Positions 7,144 through 12,579 of a DNA stretch of 14,332 nt are shown piece after piece. How positions within the stretch are numbered: the stretch's first letter is position 1; each line of letters begins with the position of its first letter. This DNA comes from Acidobacteria bacterium UBA2161 (lineage in GTDB: Bacteria > Acidobacteriota > Vicinamibacteria > Vicinamibacterales > UBA823), in NCBI GenBank assembly GCA_002328835.1, contig DCWN01000030.1, positions 120,248 through 134,579 of the forward strand, written 5' to 3'. The notes beneath the pieces were generated by a model. The model ran no database searches, was not told the origin of the DNA, and saw nothing but the letters and a program-made list of their open reading frames with translations. The position numbers were made by a program, and so were the translations under genes.

Positions 7144-9198
7144 ATGCCCTCGAACCGCGCCCCACTCCGCCTCCGCCCGATGTTAGCCGCCACCGATGGC
7201 GCCGCGCTCGATGACGCGCGGCTCGTCTACGAGCCGAAGTACGACGGCATCCGCGCATTGATCGAGGTGGCGCCGAGCGCGGTGCGGGGTGAGTCGCCGC
7301 GGGTCGCAATCTGGTCGCGAAACGGCAACGACAAAACAGCCCAGTTCCCCGACCTGGTGCCGGCCGTCGCGGGGCTGGTTGCGCGCCGCCGGTCGGCGCT
7401 CCTGCTCGACGGCGAGATCGTCGCGCTCGACGCGGAGGGACGGCCCACCAGTTTTCTCAAGCTCCAGCCCCGCATCCATCGGCATCGCACGACGGCGCGC
7501 GAGTCCGCGCGCGCCGTGCGCGACCAGCCGGTGGTCTTCGTCGCCTTCGACCTGCTCGACGATGGCGACGAGAGCCTTCGCGGCCGCCCGTTCACCGAGC
7601 GCCGCGCGCGCCTGGAGCAGCGGCTCGGCCGAACCCGGCGGAAACTCGTCTGGCTGTCAGAGTGCGCGGTCGGCGACGGGCGCGAACTCCACGCGCGCGC
7701 TCAGCGAGACGGGTGGGAGGGCCTGATCGCGAAAGAGGCGACGTCGATCTACCACAACGGCAAGCGGAGTCCAGCGTGGCAGAAGATCAAGCTGCTGCGG
7801 AGTCAGGAGTTCGTCGTCGGGGGGTGGACCGCGCCGCGGCAGTCGCGCCAGCATTTCGGCGCGCTCATCGTGGGCGTCCGTGGTGACAACGCCGACGAAG
7901 CCGAGGTCCCCGGCCTGACCTACGCCGGCCACGTCGGCAGCGGCTTCTCGGACGCCGAACTCGCACGGCTGGCGAAGTTGCTGGGTCCACTCTCGGTCGC
8001 GGACTCGCCCTTCACGGCGATGCCGCCCGCGCACGAGACGGCGCACTGGGTCGAGCCGGTCCTCGTGGTCCAGGTGAAGTTCACCGAGTGGCCCGATGGC
8101 GGCGCGCTGCGACATCCCGTCTACCTCGGCCTGCGCGACGACCGGCCGGCGCGCTCGGTGACCCGCGAGGGCGCGCCCGCCGGCCCCGCTGACCCCAGCG
8201 CGCTCGACCCGATGGGCGGTATCGACGCACTCGCCGAGCGGCTGGAAGACCTGGAGCAGGCGCGGAGGCGCGGCACACTCGAGCTCGACGGCGTTCGCGT
8301 CGCCGTCGGCAACCTCGACAAGGTCTTCTGGCCGGCCCTGGGCGTGACCAAGGGCGAGTTGCTGCGCTTCTACGTTCGCATCGCGCCCTACGTGCTCCCG
8401 GCCGTCGCCGATCGGCCACTGGTGATGAAGCGGTTCCCGAACGGCATTGACGGGAAGTCGTTCTACCAGCACCGCGCCCCGTCACCGCTGCCCGACGGGC
8501 TCCCGGCGCTGCCGCTCCGTGAGAGCCCGGACCGGCCGGAGACCGAGGTGCCGTACCTCGTTGGCGGCTCGCTGGCGACGCTCCTCTATATGGCGCAACT
8601 CGCCGCCATCTCCCAGGACCCGTGGTTCTCGCGGGTCTCGGCGATCGAGTCCGCCGACCTCACGGCGTTCGACCTCGACCCTGGGCCGGGCGTGCGCTTC
8701 CGCCAGGTGCTGGACGTCGCGTGCTGGATACACGACGAACTGGACAAGATCGGCGTCCCGAGCGTGCCGAAGACCTCGGGTTCGTCGGGGTTGCACATCT
8801 ACCTGCCGCTCCCCGACGACACGCCCTACGAGGCCGGCATGTTGTTATGCCAGATCGTCGCGACGCTGGTCGCCTCGCGGCATCCCAAGGTGGCGACGGT
8901 CGAGCGGATGGTGAAGAGGCGGCGGGAGAAGACCGTCTACATCGACTACCTGCAGAACATCTACGGCAAGACCCTGGCCACGGCCTACAGCGCGCGTGCC
9001 AGCGACTACGCCGGCGTGTCGACGCCGCTCACCTGGCGCGAGGTGCATGCGGGTGCGAAACAGAAGCTCGATCCGCGCGCGTTCACGATCCGGTCGGTGA
9101 TGGGTCGACTCGAGCGGGTCGGCGACCTCTGGGCGGCGCTCCGGACCGGCGAAAAGGCCAACCTTCGCGCCGCGGCGGCGTTGACAACGAACGGATGA
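7144..9198 (+). CDS. ligD: DNA ligase D, ligase plus polymerase domains (no PE domain)
   Basis: A 684-residue NHEJ enzyme. The ATP-dependent ligase domain (about 1-335) has the adenylated lysine K32 in EPKYDGIR, LLDGEIVALD, motif IV EGLIAKE (192-198) and motif V WQKIK (212-216), then an OB-fold to YLGLRDD. After a linker, the primase-like polymerase domain (about 380-675) has LDKVFWPALGVTKGELLRFY, the metal-binding DLDP (D510, D512), SGSSGLHIYLPL with H551, and YIDYLQN with D601. No 3'-phosphoesterase domain is present. This order (LIG-POL) resembles the Bacillus arrangement, whereas Pseudomonas LigD is PE-LIG-POL and mycobacterial LigD is POL-PE-LIG. The start is uncertain: the ATG at 7144 fits the conserved domain edge, but GTG 7123 is possible and neither has a clear SD. 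It partners with the divergent ku gene. Confidence 0.94.
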   Translation: MPSNRAPLRLRPMLAATDGAALDDARLVYEPKYDGIRALIEVAPSAVRGESPRVAIWSRNGNDKTAQFPDLVPAVAGLVARRRSALLLDGEIVALDAEGRPTSFLKLQPRIHRHRTTARESARAVRDQPVVFVAFDLLDDGDESLRGRPFTERRARLEQRLGRTRRKLVWLSECAVGDGRELHARAQRDGWEGLIAKEATSIYHNGKRSPAWQKIKLLRSQEFVVGGWTAPRQSRQHFGALIVGVRGDNADEAEVPGLTYAGHVGSGFSDAELARLAKLLGPLSVADSPFTAMPPAHETAHWVEPVLVVQVKFTEWPDGGALRHPVYLGLRDDRPARSVTREGAPAGPADPSALDPMGGIDALAERLEDLEQARRRGTLELDGVRVAVGNLDKVFWPALGVTKGELLRFYVRIAPYVLPAVADRPLVMKRFPNGIDGKSFYQHRAPSPLPDGLPALPLRESPDRPETEVPYLVGGSLATLLYMAQLAAISQDPWFSRVSAIESADLTAFDLDPGPGVRFRQVLDVACWIHDELDKIGVPSVPKTSGSSGLHIYLPLPDDTPYEAGMLLCQIVATLVASRHPKVATVERMVKRRREKTVYIDYLQNIYGKTLATAYSARASDYAGVSTPLTWREVHAGAKQKLDPRAFTIRSVMGRLERVGDLWAALRTGEKANLRAAAALTTNG

Positions 9199-9218
9199 AA
9201 GCCCCGACTTGAAACTGC

Positions 9219-9224
9219 TATCAT
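9219..9224 (+). promoter_or_regulatory. Candidate -10 (TATCAT) for the tRNA-Arg gene
   Basis: TATCAT lies 10 nt before the mature 5' end of tRNA-Arg(TCG), the distance expected for a short tRNA leader. The -35 side is weak (TGAAAG at 9196-9201). The TTGACA at 9181-9186, inside the end of ligD, is too far away to pair with it. Confidence 0.35.
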
Positions 9225-9234
9225 GCGGTGTTGC

Positions 9235-9311
9235 GCGCCTGTAGCTCAGCTGGATAGAGCGCCGGGCTTCGAACCCGTAGGTCGGGGGTTCAAATCCCTC
9301 CGGGCGCGCCA
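9235..9311 (+). tRNA. tRNA-Arg (anticodon TCG)
   Basis: A 77-nt cloverleaf. The acceptor GCGCCTG pairs with CGGGCGC (one G-U pair). The D arm is GCTC/GAGC, the anticodon loop CTTCGAA carries TCG (reads CGA), and the T arm is GGGGG-TTCAAAT-CCCTC. The discriminator is G and CCA is encoded. The first anticodon-stem pair (C-T) is mismatched. It is 29 nt upstream of a second Arg tRNA that shares most of the D half. Confidence 0.96.
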
Positions 9312-9340
9312 GTTTTCCGCCGCAGCGTCGCGTCGGTCGT

Positions 9341-9417
9341 GCGCCCGTAGCTCAGCTGGATAGAGCGTCCGCCTCCGGAGCGGAAGGCCACAGGTTCGAA
9401 TCCTGTCGGGCGCGCCA
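9341..9417 (+). tRNA. tRNA-Arg (anticodon CCG)
   Basis: A 77-nt cloverleaf. The acceptor GCGCCCG pairs perfectly with CGGGCGC, the D arm is GCTC/GAGC, and the anticodon stem TCCGC/GCGGA holds loop CTCCGGA with anticodon CCG (reads CGG). The T arm is CACAG-GTTCGAATC-CTGT-like, the discriminator is G, and CCA is encoded. It differs from the preceding tRNA mainly in the anticodon and T arms, suggesting an old tandem duplication that diverged into isoacceptors. Confidence 0.96.
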
Positions 9418-9517
9418 CTTCCCCGATACCGGTCGGGTCATCGCCGCAGGAAGCGCGCAACGGATCTGGATCTGTACGCGGACTCGTAGTACATTGGCCG
9501 GCGCTCACCGTCCGAGT

Positions 9518-9593
9518 GGGCCGCTAGCTCAATTGGCAGAGCAGCAGACTCTTAATCTGCGGGTTCCCGGTTCGAGTCCGGGGCGGCTCACCA
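9518..9593 (+). tRNA. tRNA-Lys (anticodon CTT), integration target
   Basis: A 76-nt cloverleaf. The acceptor GGGCCGC pairs with GCGGCTC, the D arm is GCTC/GAGC, and the anticodon stem GCAGA/TCTGC holds loop CTCTTAA with anticodon CTT (reads AAG). The T arm is centred on GGTTCGAGTCC, the discriminator is A, and CCA is encoded. A tyrosine integrase gene abuts and overlaps it on the opposite strand, so this is the att site of the element to the right. The tRNA is intact, as expected when the element restores the 3' half. Confidence 0.96.
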
Positions 9594-10756
9594 TTTCCTT
9601 CCAACAACTTACCGTCATCAAGATTTTCTGAATCAGTTGCCGGATGCGTATAGGATGCGTCCGGATGCGCCCGTTCGTCGTCGAGACGGTCCACCGCGGC
9701 CCGATTCCCACCGGGTACCAGGTGCCCATACACATCGACCGTCACACTGATCGAACTGTGTCCTAGCTGCTCCTTCACGTAAGCCAGGCTCTCTCCCTGC
9801 TGAATTAGGAGGGATGCGTAGGTGTGCCTGAGATCGTGGAAGCGAATCCGTCGCAGGCCCGCCTTCCGAAGCACTCGGTGGAACAGATGACGGATGTTGG
9901 CGGGGTCGAGGGCGGTGCCTGCGGTCGAGGCAAAGACCCAGGCTGGTGCGTCCTGACCCTTCTTGAGCCATCGTTCGTGCTCGTGCCGACGCAGGGATTT
10001 CAGCACCTCGGTCAACTGGGTTGACATGTCTACTTGACGCCGCTTCCGGCTCTTTGGCGTCGTGAGGATGCCCCTGACGAGGTTCCTCCGCACCGTGAGA
10101 AAGCGGCCGGCAAAGTCCAGGTCCGGCCACTGGAGTGCCCTGAGCTCACCCAGGCGCATGCCGGTCCGAAGCGCACCAAGGAACAAGGGGTACCAGAGTG
10201 GAAAGTGCTGGGAGGCTGTCGCGAGGAGCGTTCTCGCTTCGTCTCGCGTCAACGGCTGAATCTCCCGACTCTCATCGTCGCCGGCTTGGAGATACCGCCC
10301 CAAGCGGAGCGCGGGATTTGCGGCGAGGAGGCCATCCTCGACTGCCTCAGACAAGAGGGTACTCACCGTCCGGAGGATGCCCCGAACCGTCGCGGTGCGG
10401 AGCCCTTTGCTCCGGCAGCTGGCGATCAACTGCCGACAGTCGTCCCGTCCTAGCGAAGCCAGCGGGCGCTCACCGAGAGCGGGCCGGATATACCGATCGA
10501 GGTTGGCTTCGTAGAACGACACCGTGCTCGCCTTCAGATTCCCCCGAGCCACGGCGAGCCACTGATCCGCATAGTTTCCCAGCGTGTCCTGCGGAAGCTC
10601 GAGATCAAGGTCCCCGCGCACCAGACGCTCTCGGATGGCCTTCGCGGCGCGCAGAGCCGTCGCGCGATCACCGCCGATCCTCTTCGATTTCCGACGGCCG
10701 CGGTGGTTGATGAAGATCCACCACGCCCCCCGATAGAATCGAACCTTGACGCCCAC
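9524..10756 (-). CDS. int: Tyrosine-type site-specific integrase
   Basis: A 410-residue phage-family integrase. An Arg/Lys-rich N-terminal arm-binding-like region (KVRFYRGAWWIFINHRGRRK) is followed by a SAM-like core-binding domain (about 57-160). The catalytic domain has R201 in TGMRLGEL, K235 in TTPKSRKRR, H307 and R310 in FHDLRHTYAS, H333 in QLGHSS and the nucleophile Y343 in DVYGHL, so all active-site residues are present. The GTG start directly follows the TAG stop of the upstream HTH gene with no gap; GGAGGGG sits about 9 nt before it. The last 22 residues (389-410, including RTRTGNPQIKS) are the antisense translation of tRNA-Lys, and the stop falls near the tRNA 5' end. It would insert and excise the element at tRNA-Lys. 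Confidence 0.95.
   Translation of the reverse strand: MGVKVRFYRGAWWIFINHRGRRKSKRIGGDRATALRAAKAIRERLVRGDLDLELPQDTLGNYADQWLAVARGNLKASTVSFYEANLDRYIRPALGERPLASLGRDDCRQLIASCRSKGLRTATVRGILRTVSTLLSEAVEDGLLAANPALRLGRYLQAGDDESREIQPLTRDEARTLLATASQHFPLWYPLFLGALRTGMRLGELRALQWPDLDFAGRFLTVRRNLVRGILTTPKSRKRRQVDMSTQLTEVLKSLRRHEHERWLKKGQDAPAWVFASTAGTALDPANIRHLFHRVLRKAGLRRIRFHDLRHTYASLLIQQGESLAYVKEQLGHSSISVTVDVYGHLVPGGNRAAVDRLDDERAHPDASYTHPATDSENLDDGKLLEGNGEPPRTRTGNPQIKSLLLCQLS
9553..9593. repeat. Candidate att core of the integrative element (3' half of tRNA-Lys)
   Basis: Tyrosine integrases that use tRNA genes usually recombine within a block running from the anticodon or T arm to the tRNA 3' end. The integrase gene starts beside this block and reads into it. 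The exact core length cannot be defined because the other att copy would lie beyond the right edge of the window. Confidence 0.5.
9642..9669. repeat. Three GGATGCG direct repeats near the att site
   Basis: GGATGCG occurs at 9642-9648, 9653-9659 and 9663-9669, spaced 11 and 10 bp, about one helical turn, 50-76 bp inside the tRNA 3' end. A further copy (GGATGCGTA) lies at 9812-9820. They sit within the poorly conserved C-terminal extension of the integrase gene. They could be arm-type integrase or excisionase sites, but coding constraint is an alternative explanation. Confidence 0.4.
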
Positions 10757-10990
10757 CTACTGCAACCCCTCCATCACGTCGTCAACGACACGACCCAATG
10801 CGCCAGACTCGACTCGAAAGGCCGCTGCCCAGGCATCATAGTCTGACCGCCGAACCAGGACCTTGCCACCGATTCGGTAGTGCGGCAAGGGTCGCACCGG
10901 GTCCGACAGGTGCGACCGCAACGTGCGAACGCTCAGGCCAGAGTATCGAGCCAGCGCCTTGAGCGGAAGATACCCCTCCGTATCAGTCAT
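10757..10990 (-). CDS. Small HTH protein, excisionase-like (MerR/HTH_17 type)
   Basis: A 77-residue protein starting at the ATG of MTDTEGYLPLKALARYSGLS; the frame is open further upstream but that part is non-conserved. LPLKALARYSGLSVRTLRSHL forms a helix-turn-helix and YRIGGKVLVRRSDYDAWA is the wing and C-terminal helix typical of the excisionase/MerR-like HTH_17 superfamily (compare the xxRIGxKxLxRxxDxDxW signature). Its TAG is immediately followed by the integrase GTG, so the two are translationally linked, as in many xis-int modules. The probable role is a recombination directionality factor, possibly also a regulator. A CGGACA motif lies 14 nt upstream of its start (11004-11009). It could instead be purely a transcription regulator. 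Confidence 0.82.
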   Translation of the reverse strand: MTDTEGYLPLKALARYSGLSVRTLRSHLSDPVRPLPHYRIGGKVLVRRSDYDAWAAAFRVESGALGRVVDDVMEGLQ

Positions 10991-11169
10991 GCCAATTCGC
11001 TGACGGACAGGACGGAGGTGGACGCTCCTCGAGCCTCGTAAAGGATTTGTATTCGCTCGTTCGACGACCCATACTGCCTCCGTGTCACCAAAGGCGTGAA
11101 GAGTAGATACCATCCAATAATCGCAGCAACGATTCCAAGAGCGAGTAACGGAAGCCACCCTCGCCAGCC

Positions 11170-11883
11170 ATGAATCCCATGAGACGCCGCTTTATCAAAA
11201 CCATAAAGGATACATACGAACGCCAGCAGAAGAGACAGACCCGCCACGACCGGATTCGGCTGAGTCTTGAAGGGTTGACGTTGTTGGCTATCGTGGGCGG
11301 CGTCGTGGCGGCCGTTCTCAACCTGAGCTCTCTTAGTGAGAGCGTGAATCAAAGCCGGAGAAGCGCCGACGCGGCTAGAGACCAAGTCTACTTCGGCCAA
11401 CGGGCGTACTTGCTCACCGAGAATCTCCGCCTCATCGGTGAACACCCAGTTTGCACCACTCCAACTGAACTGAACAGCTTGAATGTCGCGCTGCTCCCAG
11501 ATGTGCGCATGTGGCTGCAGTGGGACATTATCAACACAGGACAGACACCGGCCCACAATATTCGTTTCGTTGGCTTCTTCTATATAGGCCCAGACCGACC
11601 ACCCCTCAACGTGGAGGTCTTGACGGAAGGTCGCCTGGTCGGCAGTGCACTTGGTTCCGGTGAGTGCTTGCCCTCGCCAGACGCGGCGTTCATGTGGCTC
11701 GACCAAGAATCCGGTCGGCTCTGGACCGACGCCGACACGCAGAGGGTCAACAACGGTGAGCAATTGTGGGCGGCCGTCTACGTGGTGTACGACACAGTCT
11801 TCGAGGGCGTTCGAGGCTATTCGAGCGTCTGCGGTTACTACGAAGGCTCGCGCTTCACGGCGTGTGGCACTGTAATGAGATAG
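11170..11883 (+). CDS. Single-pass membrane protein of unknown function, probable cargo
   Basis: A 237-residue protein on the strand opposite to the rest of the element. A basic N-terminus (about 1-33, many Arg/Lys) is followed by one hydrophobic segment (about 36-52, LTLLAIVGGVVAAVL). A short helical/coiled-coil stretch then leads into QVYFGQRAYLL and a beta-rich domain with INTGQTPAHNI. The RAY plus N-T-G-x-T-P-A pattern recurs in many uncharacterised membrane-anchored proteins of mobile and accessory regions; no activity is known to me. Cysteines at 95, 166, 221 and 232 would lie outside the cytoplasm if the N-terminus is inside. Codon use includes AGA, ATA and AGT, unlike the left half of the window. 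The start is uncertain (ATG 11170 or 11179); neither has a good SD. It is head-to-head with the HTH gene and tail-to-tail with the zinc-ribbon gene. Confidence 0.75.
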   Translation: MNPMRRRFIKTIKDTYERQQKRQTRHDRIRLSLEGLTLLAIVGGVVAAVLNLSSLSESVNQSRRSADAARDQVYFGQRAYLLTENLRLIGEHPVCTTPTELNSLNVALLPDVRMWLQWDIINTGQTPAHNIRFVGFFYIGPDRPPLNVEVLTEGRLVGSALGSGECLPSPDAAFMWLDQESGRLWTDADTQRVNNGEQLWAAVYVVYDTVFEGVRGYSSVCGYYEGSRFTACGTVMR

Positions 11884-11957
11884 AGCAACTCCAAGAGCCA
11901 GACCCCCAAGCCCAAACACCAGCCCGGACGCCGCTACACCGCCCCGCAAGGATACGG

Positions 11958-12251
11958 TCACGCCCCCCACTCCTGTGGCCGCGCCCGTCTGGACCGCGCT
12001 TCGGGCTGCGGATCGCTCATGGTCCGCTCACGGGTCCCCGCTAGTTCAGCCTTGAGCGCCGCGAGGGCCTGCTCCATGTCCTCCACGAGATCGTGCAGAC
12101 GCACTTTCCGGCAAGCCCGCCTCGCCTTCATCCGGCAGCGGTCGCTGCAGAAGCCGTTCCGACGACGGCCTGGAATCAACCTTCCGCACTCGTGGCAGGA
12201 AGGCCGCTCAGAAGCCGACGTTCGGGTTGTACGGGGCGAATGGTCGTGCAT
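11958..12251 (-). CDS. Small zinc-ribbon protein
   Basis: A 97-residue basic protein. Residues 19-39 carry C-H-E-C, a 12-residue spacer and C-S-D-R-C, that is C19-x2-C22-x12-C35-x3-C39, inside a basic stretch (GRLIPGRRRNGFCSDRCRMKARRA). This resembles the small zinc-ribbon domains (for example DUF2116-like) found in short proteins of phages and integrative elements. A predicted amphipathic helix follows (about 52-72, LHDLVEDMEQALAALKAEL), then a charged disordered tail. The ATG has a modest SD-like AGGT about 6 nt upstream. It lies downstream of the TGTCCG array on the same strand as the RepA-like gene and could act in DNA or RNA binding at that array; this role is inference. Confidence 0.7.
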   Translation of the reverse strand: MHDHSPRTTRTSASERPSCHECGRLIPGRRRNGFCSDRCRMKARRACRKVRLHDLVEDMEQALAALKAELAGTRERTMSDPQPEARSRRARPQEWGA

Positions 12252-12332
12252 GGCTACCTGCGTCCCTCAACGGAGACATCTTCACTGCCGCTGCCGTCTG
12301 TTTGCTCCCGAGCGGACCGGACGGGCGGACGG

Positions 12333-12354
12333 ACACCCCCTAAAGGGGGGGTGT
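12333..12354. repeat. 8-bp inverted repeat (C-run/G-run hairpin)
   Basis: ACACCCCC (12333-12340) pairs perfectly with GGGGGTGT (12347-12354) around a 6-nt loop. It lies between the first two TGTCCG copies. No T-run follows on either strand, so a standard intrinsic terminator is unlikely; it could be a structured origin element. Confidence 0.6.
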
Positions 12355-12486
12355 TGTCCGCCGCCCTGTCGCGGACAATCTGTCCGGGCACTTCGGACAG
12401 GTTGTCCGCCTCTCTAACTGCTTGCTGTTCCACGACAAACAGACAAGGGCCGGACAAACGTCGGACACGTCCCACGACTTCCTGCC

Positions 12487-12511
12487 CGGACAACTTCGGA
12501 AAAGTTGTCCG
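12487..12511. repeat. 10-bp perfect inverted repeat of the CGGACA family
   Basis: CGGACAACTT (12487-12496) and AAGTTGTCCG (12502-12511) are perfect inverted copies around 5 nt. It is the longest dyad of the array and is flanked by a pyrimidine-rich, locally A/T-richer stretch (12512-12540). It is a candidate operator or origin hairpin; there is no terminator-like T-run on the strand of the upstream RepA-like gene. Confidence 0.6.
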
Positions 12512-12542
12512 CCTTCTTTTCCTAGTGTTCTTGCGAACTTGG

Positions 12543-12558
12543 CTCCGCGGAAGCGGAG
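12543..12558. repeat. 6-bp hairpin with GGAA tetraloop just 3' of the RepA-like gene
   Basis: CTCCGC (12543-12548) and GCGGAG (12553-12558) flank GGAA, a GNRA-type loop on the + strand. It sits 22 nt past the RepA-like stop. No U-tract follows on the minus strand, so termination or mRNA 3'-end protection is only a possibility. Confidence 0.4.
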
Positions 12559-12579
12559 TTGTCTGTACTTGTCTGCCCC

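Larger units (their letters stand above)
12330..12575. repeat. TGTCCG/CGGACA motif array, candidate origin or operator region
   Basis: This is most of the 328-nt gene-free stretch 12252-12579. Exact CGGACA or TGTCCG copies start at 12330, 12355, 12372, 12381, 12394, 12403, 12451, 12462, 12487 and 12506. Two form identical dyads CGGACA-N3-TGTCCG (12372-12386 and 12394-12408) whose centres are 22 bp apart, two helical turns. The copies at 12451 and 12462 are direct repeats 11 bp apart. TTGTCTG variants lie at 12559 and 12569 and, inverted, at 12440. By chance a 6-mer should occur well under once in this length. The location directly 3' of a RepA-like helicase gene suggests iterons or regulator sites of a replication or transfer origin; the function is inference. 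Confidence 0.7.

Noticed and set aside
7657..8472. 271-codon minus-strand frame inside ligD
   Set aside because: Antisense shadow of an unambiguous LigD with intact catalytic motifs.
9290..9508. Minus-strand frame of 72 codons containing PTGFEPVAFRSGGG
   Set aside because: This is the antisense of tRNA-Arg(CCG), a well-known source of spurious protein annotations.
9529..9735. Minus-strand frame of 68 codons ending in RPGLEPGTRRLRVCCSAN
   Set aside because: It overlaps the integrase end in another frame and reads through antisense tRNA-Lys; the integrase frame has the complete catalytic set and is preferred.
11250..11970. Upstream part of the long minus-strand frame antisense to the membrane-protein gene
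   Set aside because: It is codon-aligned with the + strand gene, whose TM segment and RAY / NTGQTPA pattern look real; the minus product there looks like a shadow.
12333..12511. Hairpins in the array as intrinsic terminators
   Set aside because: None is followed by a T-run on the relevant strand; they fit the inverted motif family better.
12330..12575. CRISPR array
   Set aside because: Repeats are 6-10 bp, in both orientations and irregularly spaced; there are no 24-40 bp direct repeats with uniform spacers and no cas genes.
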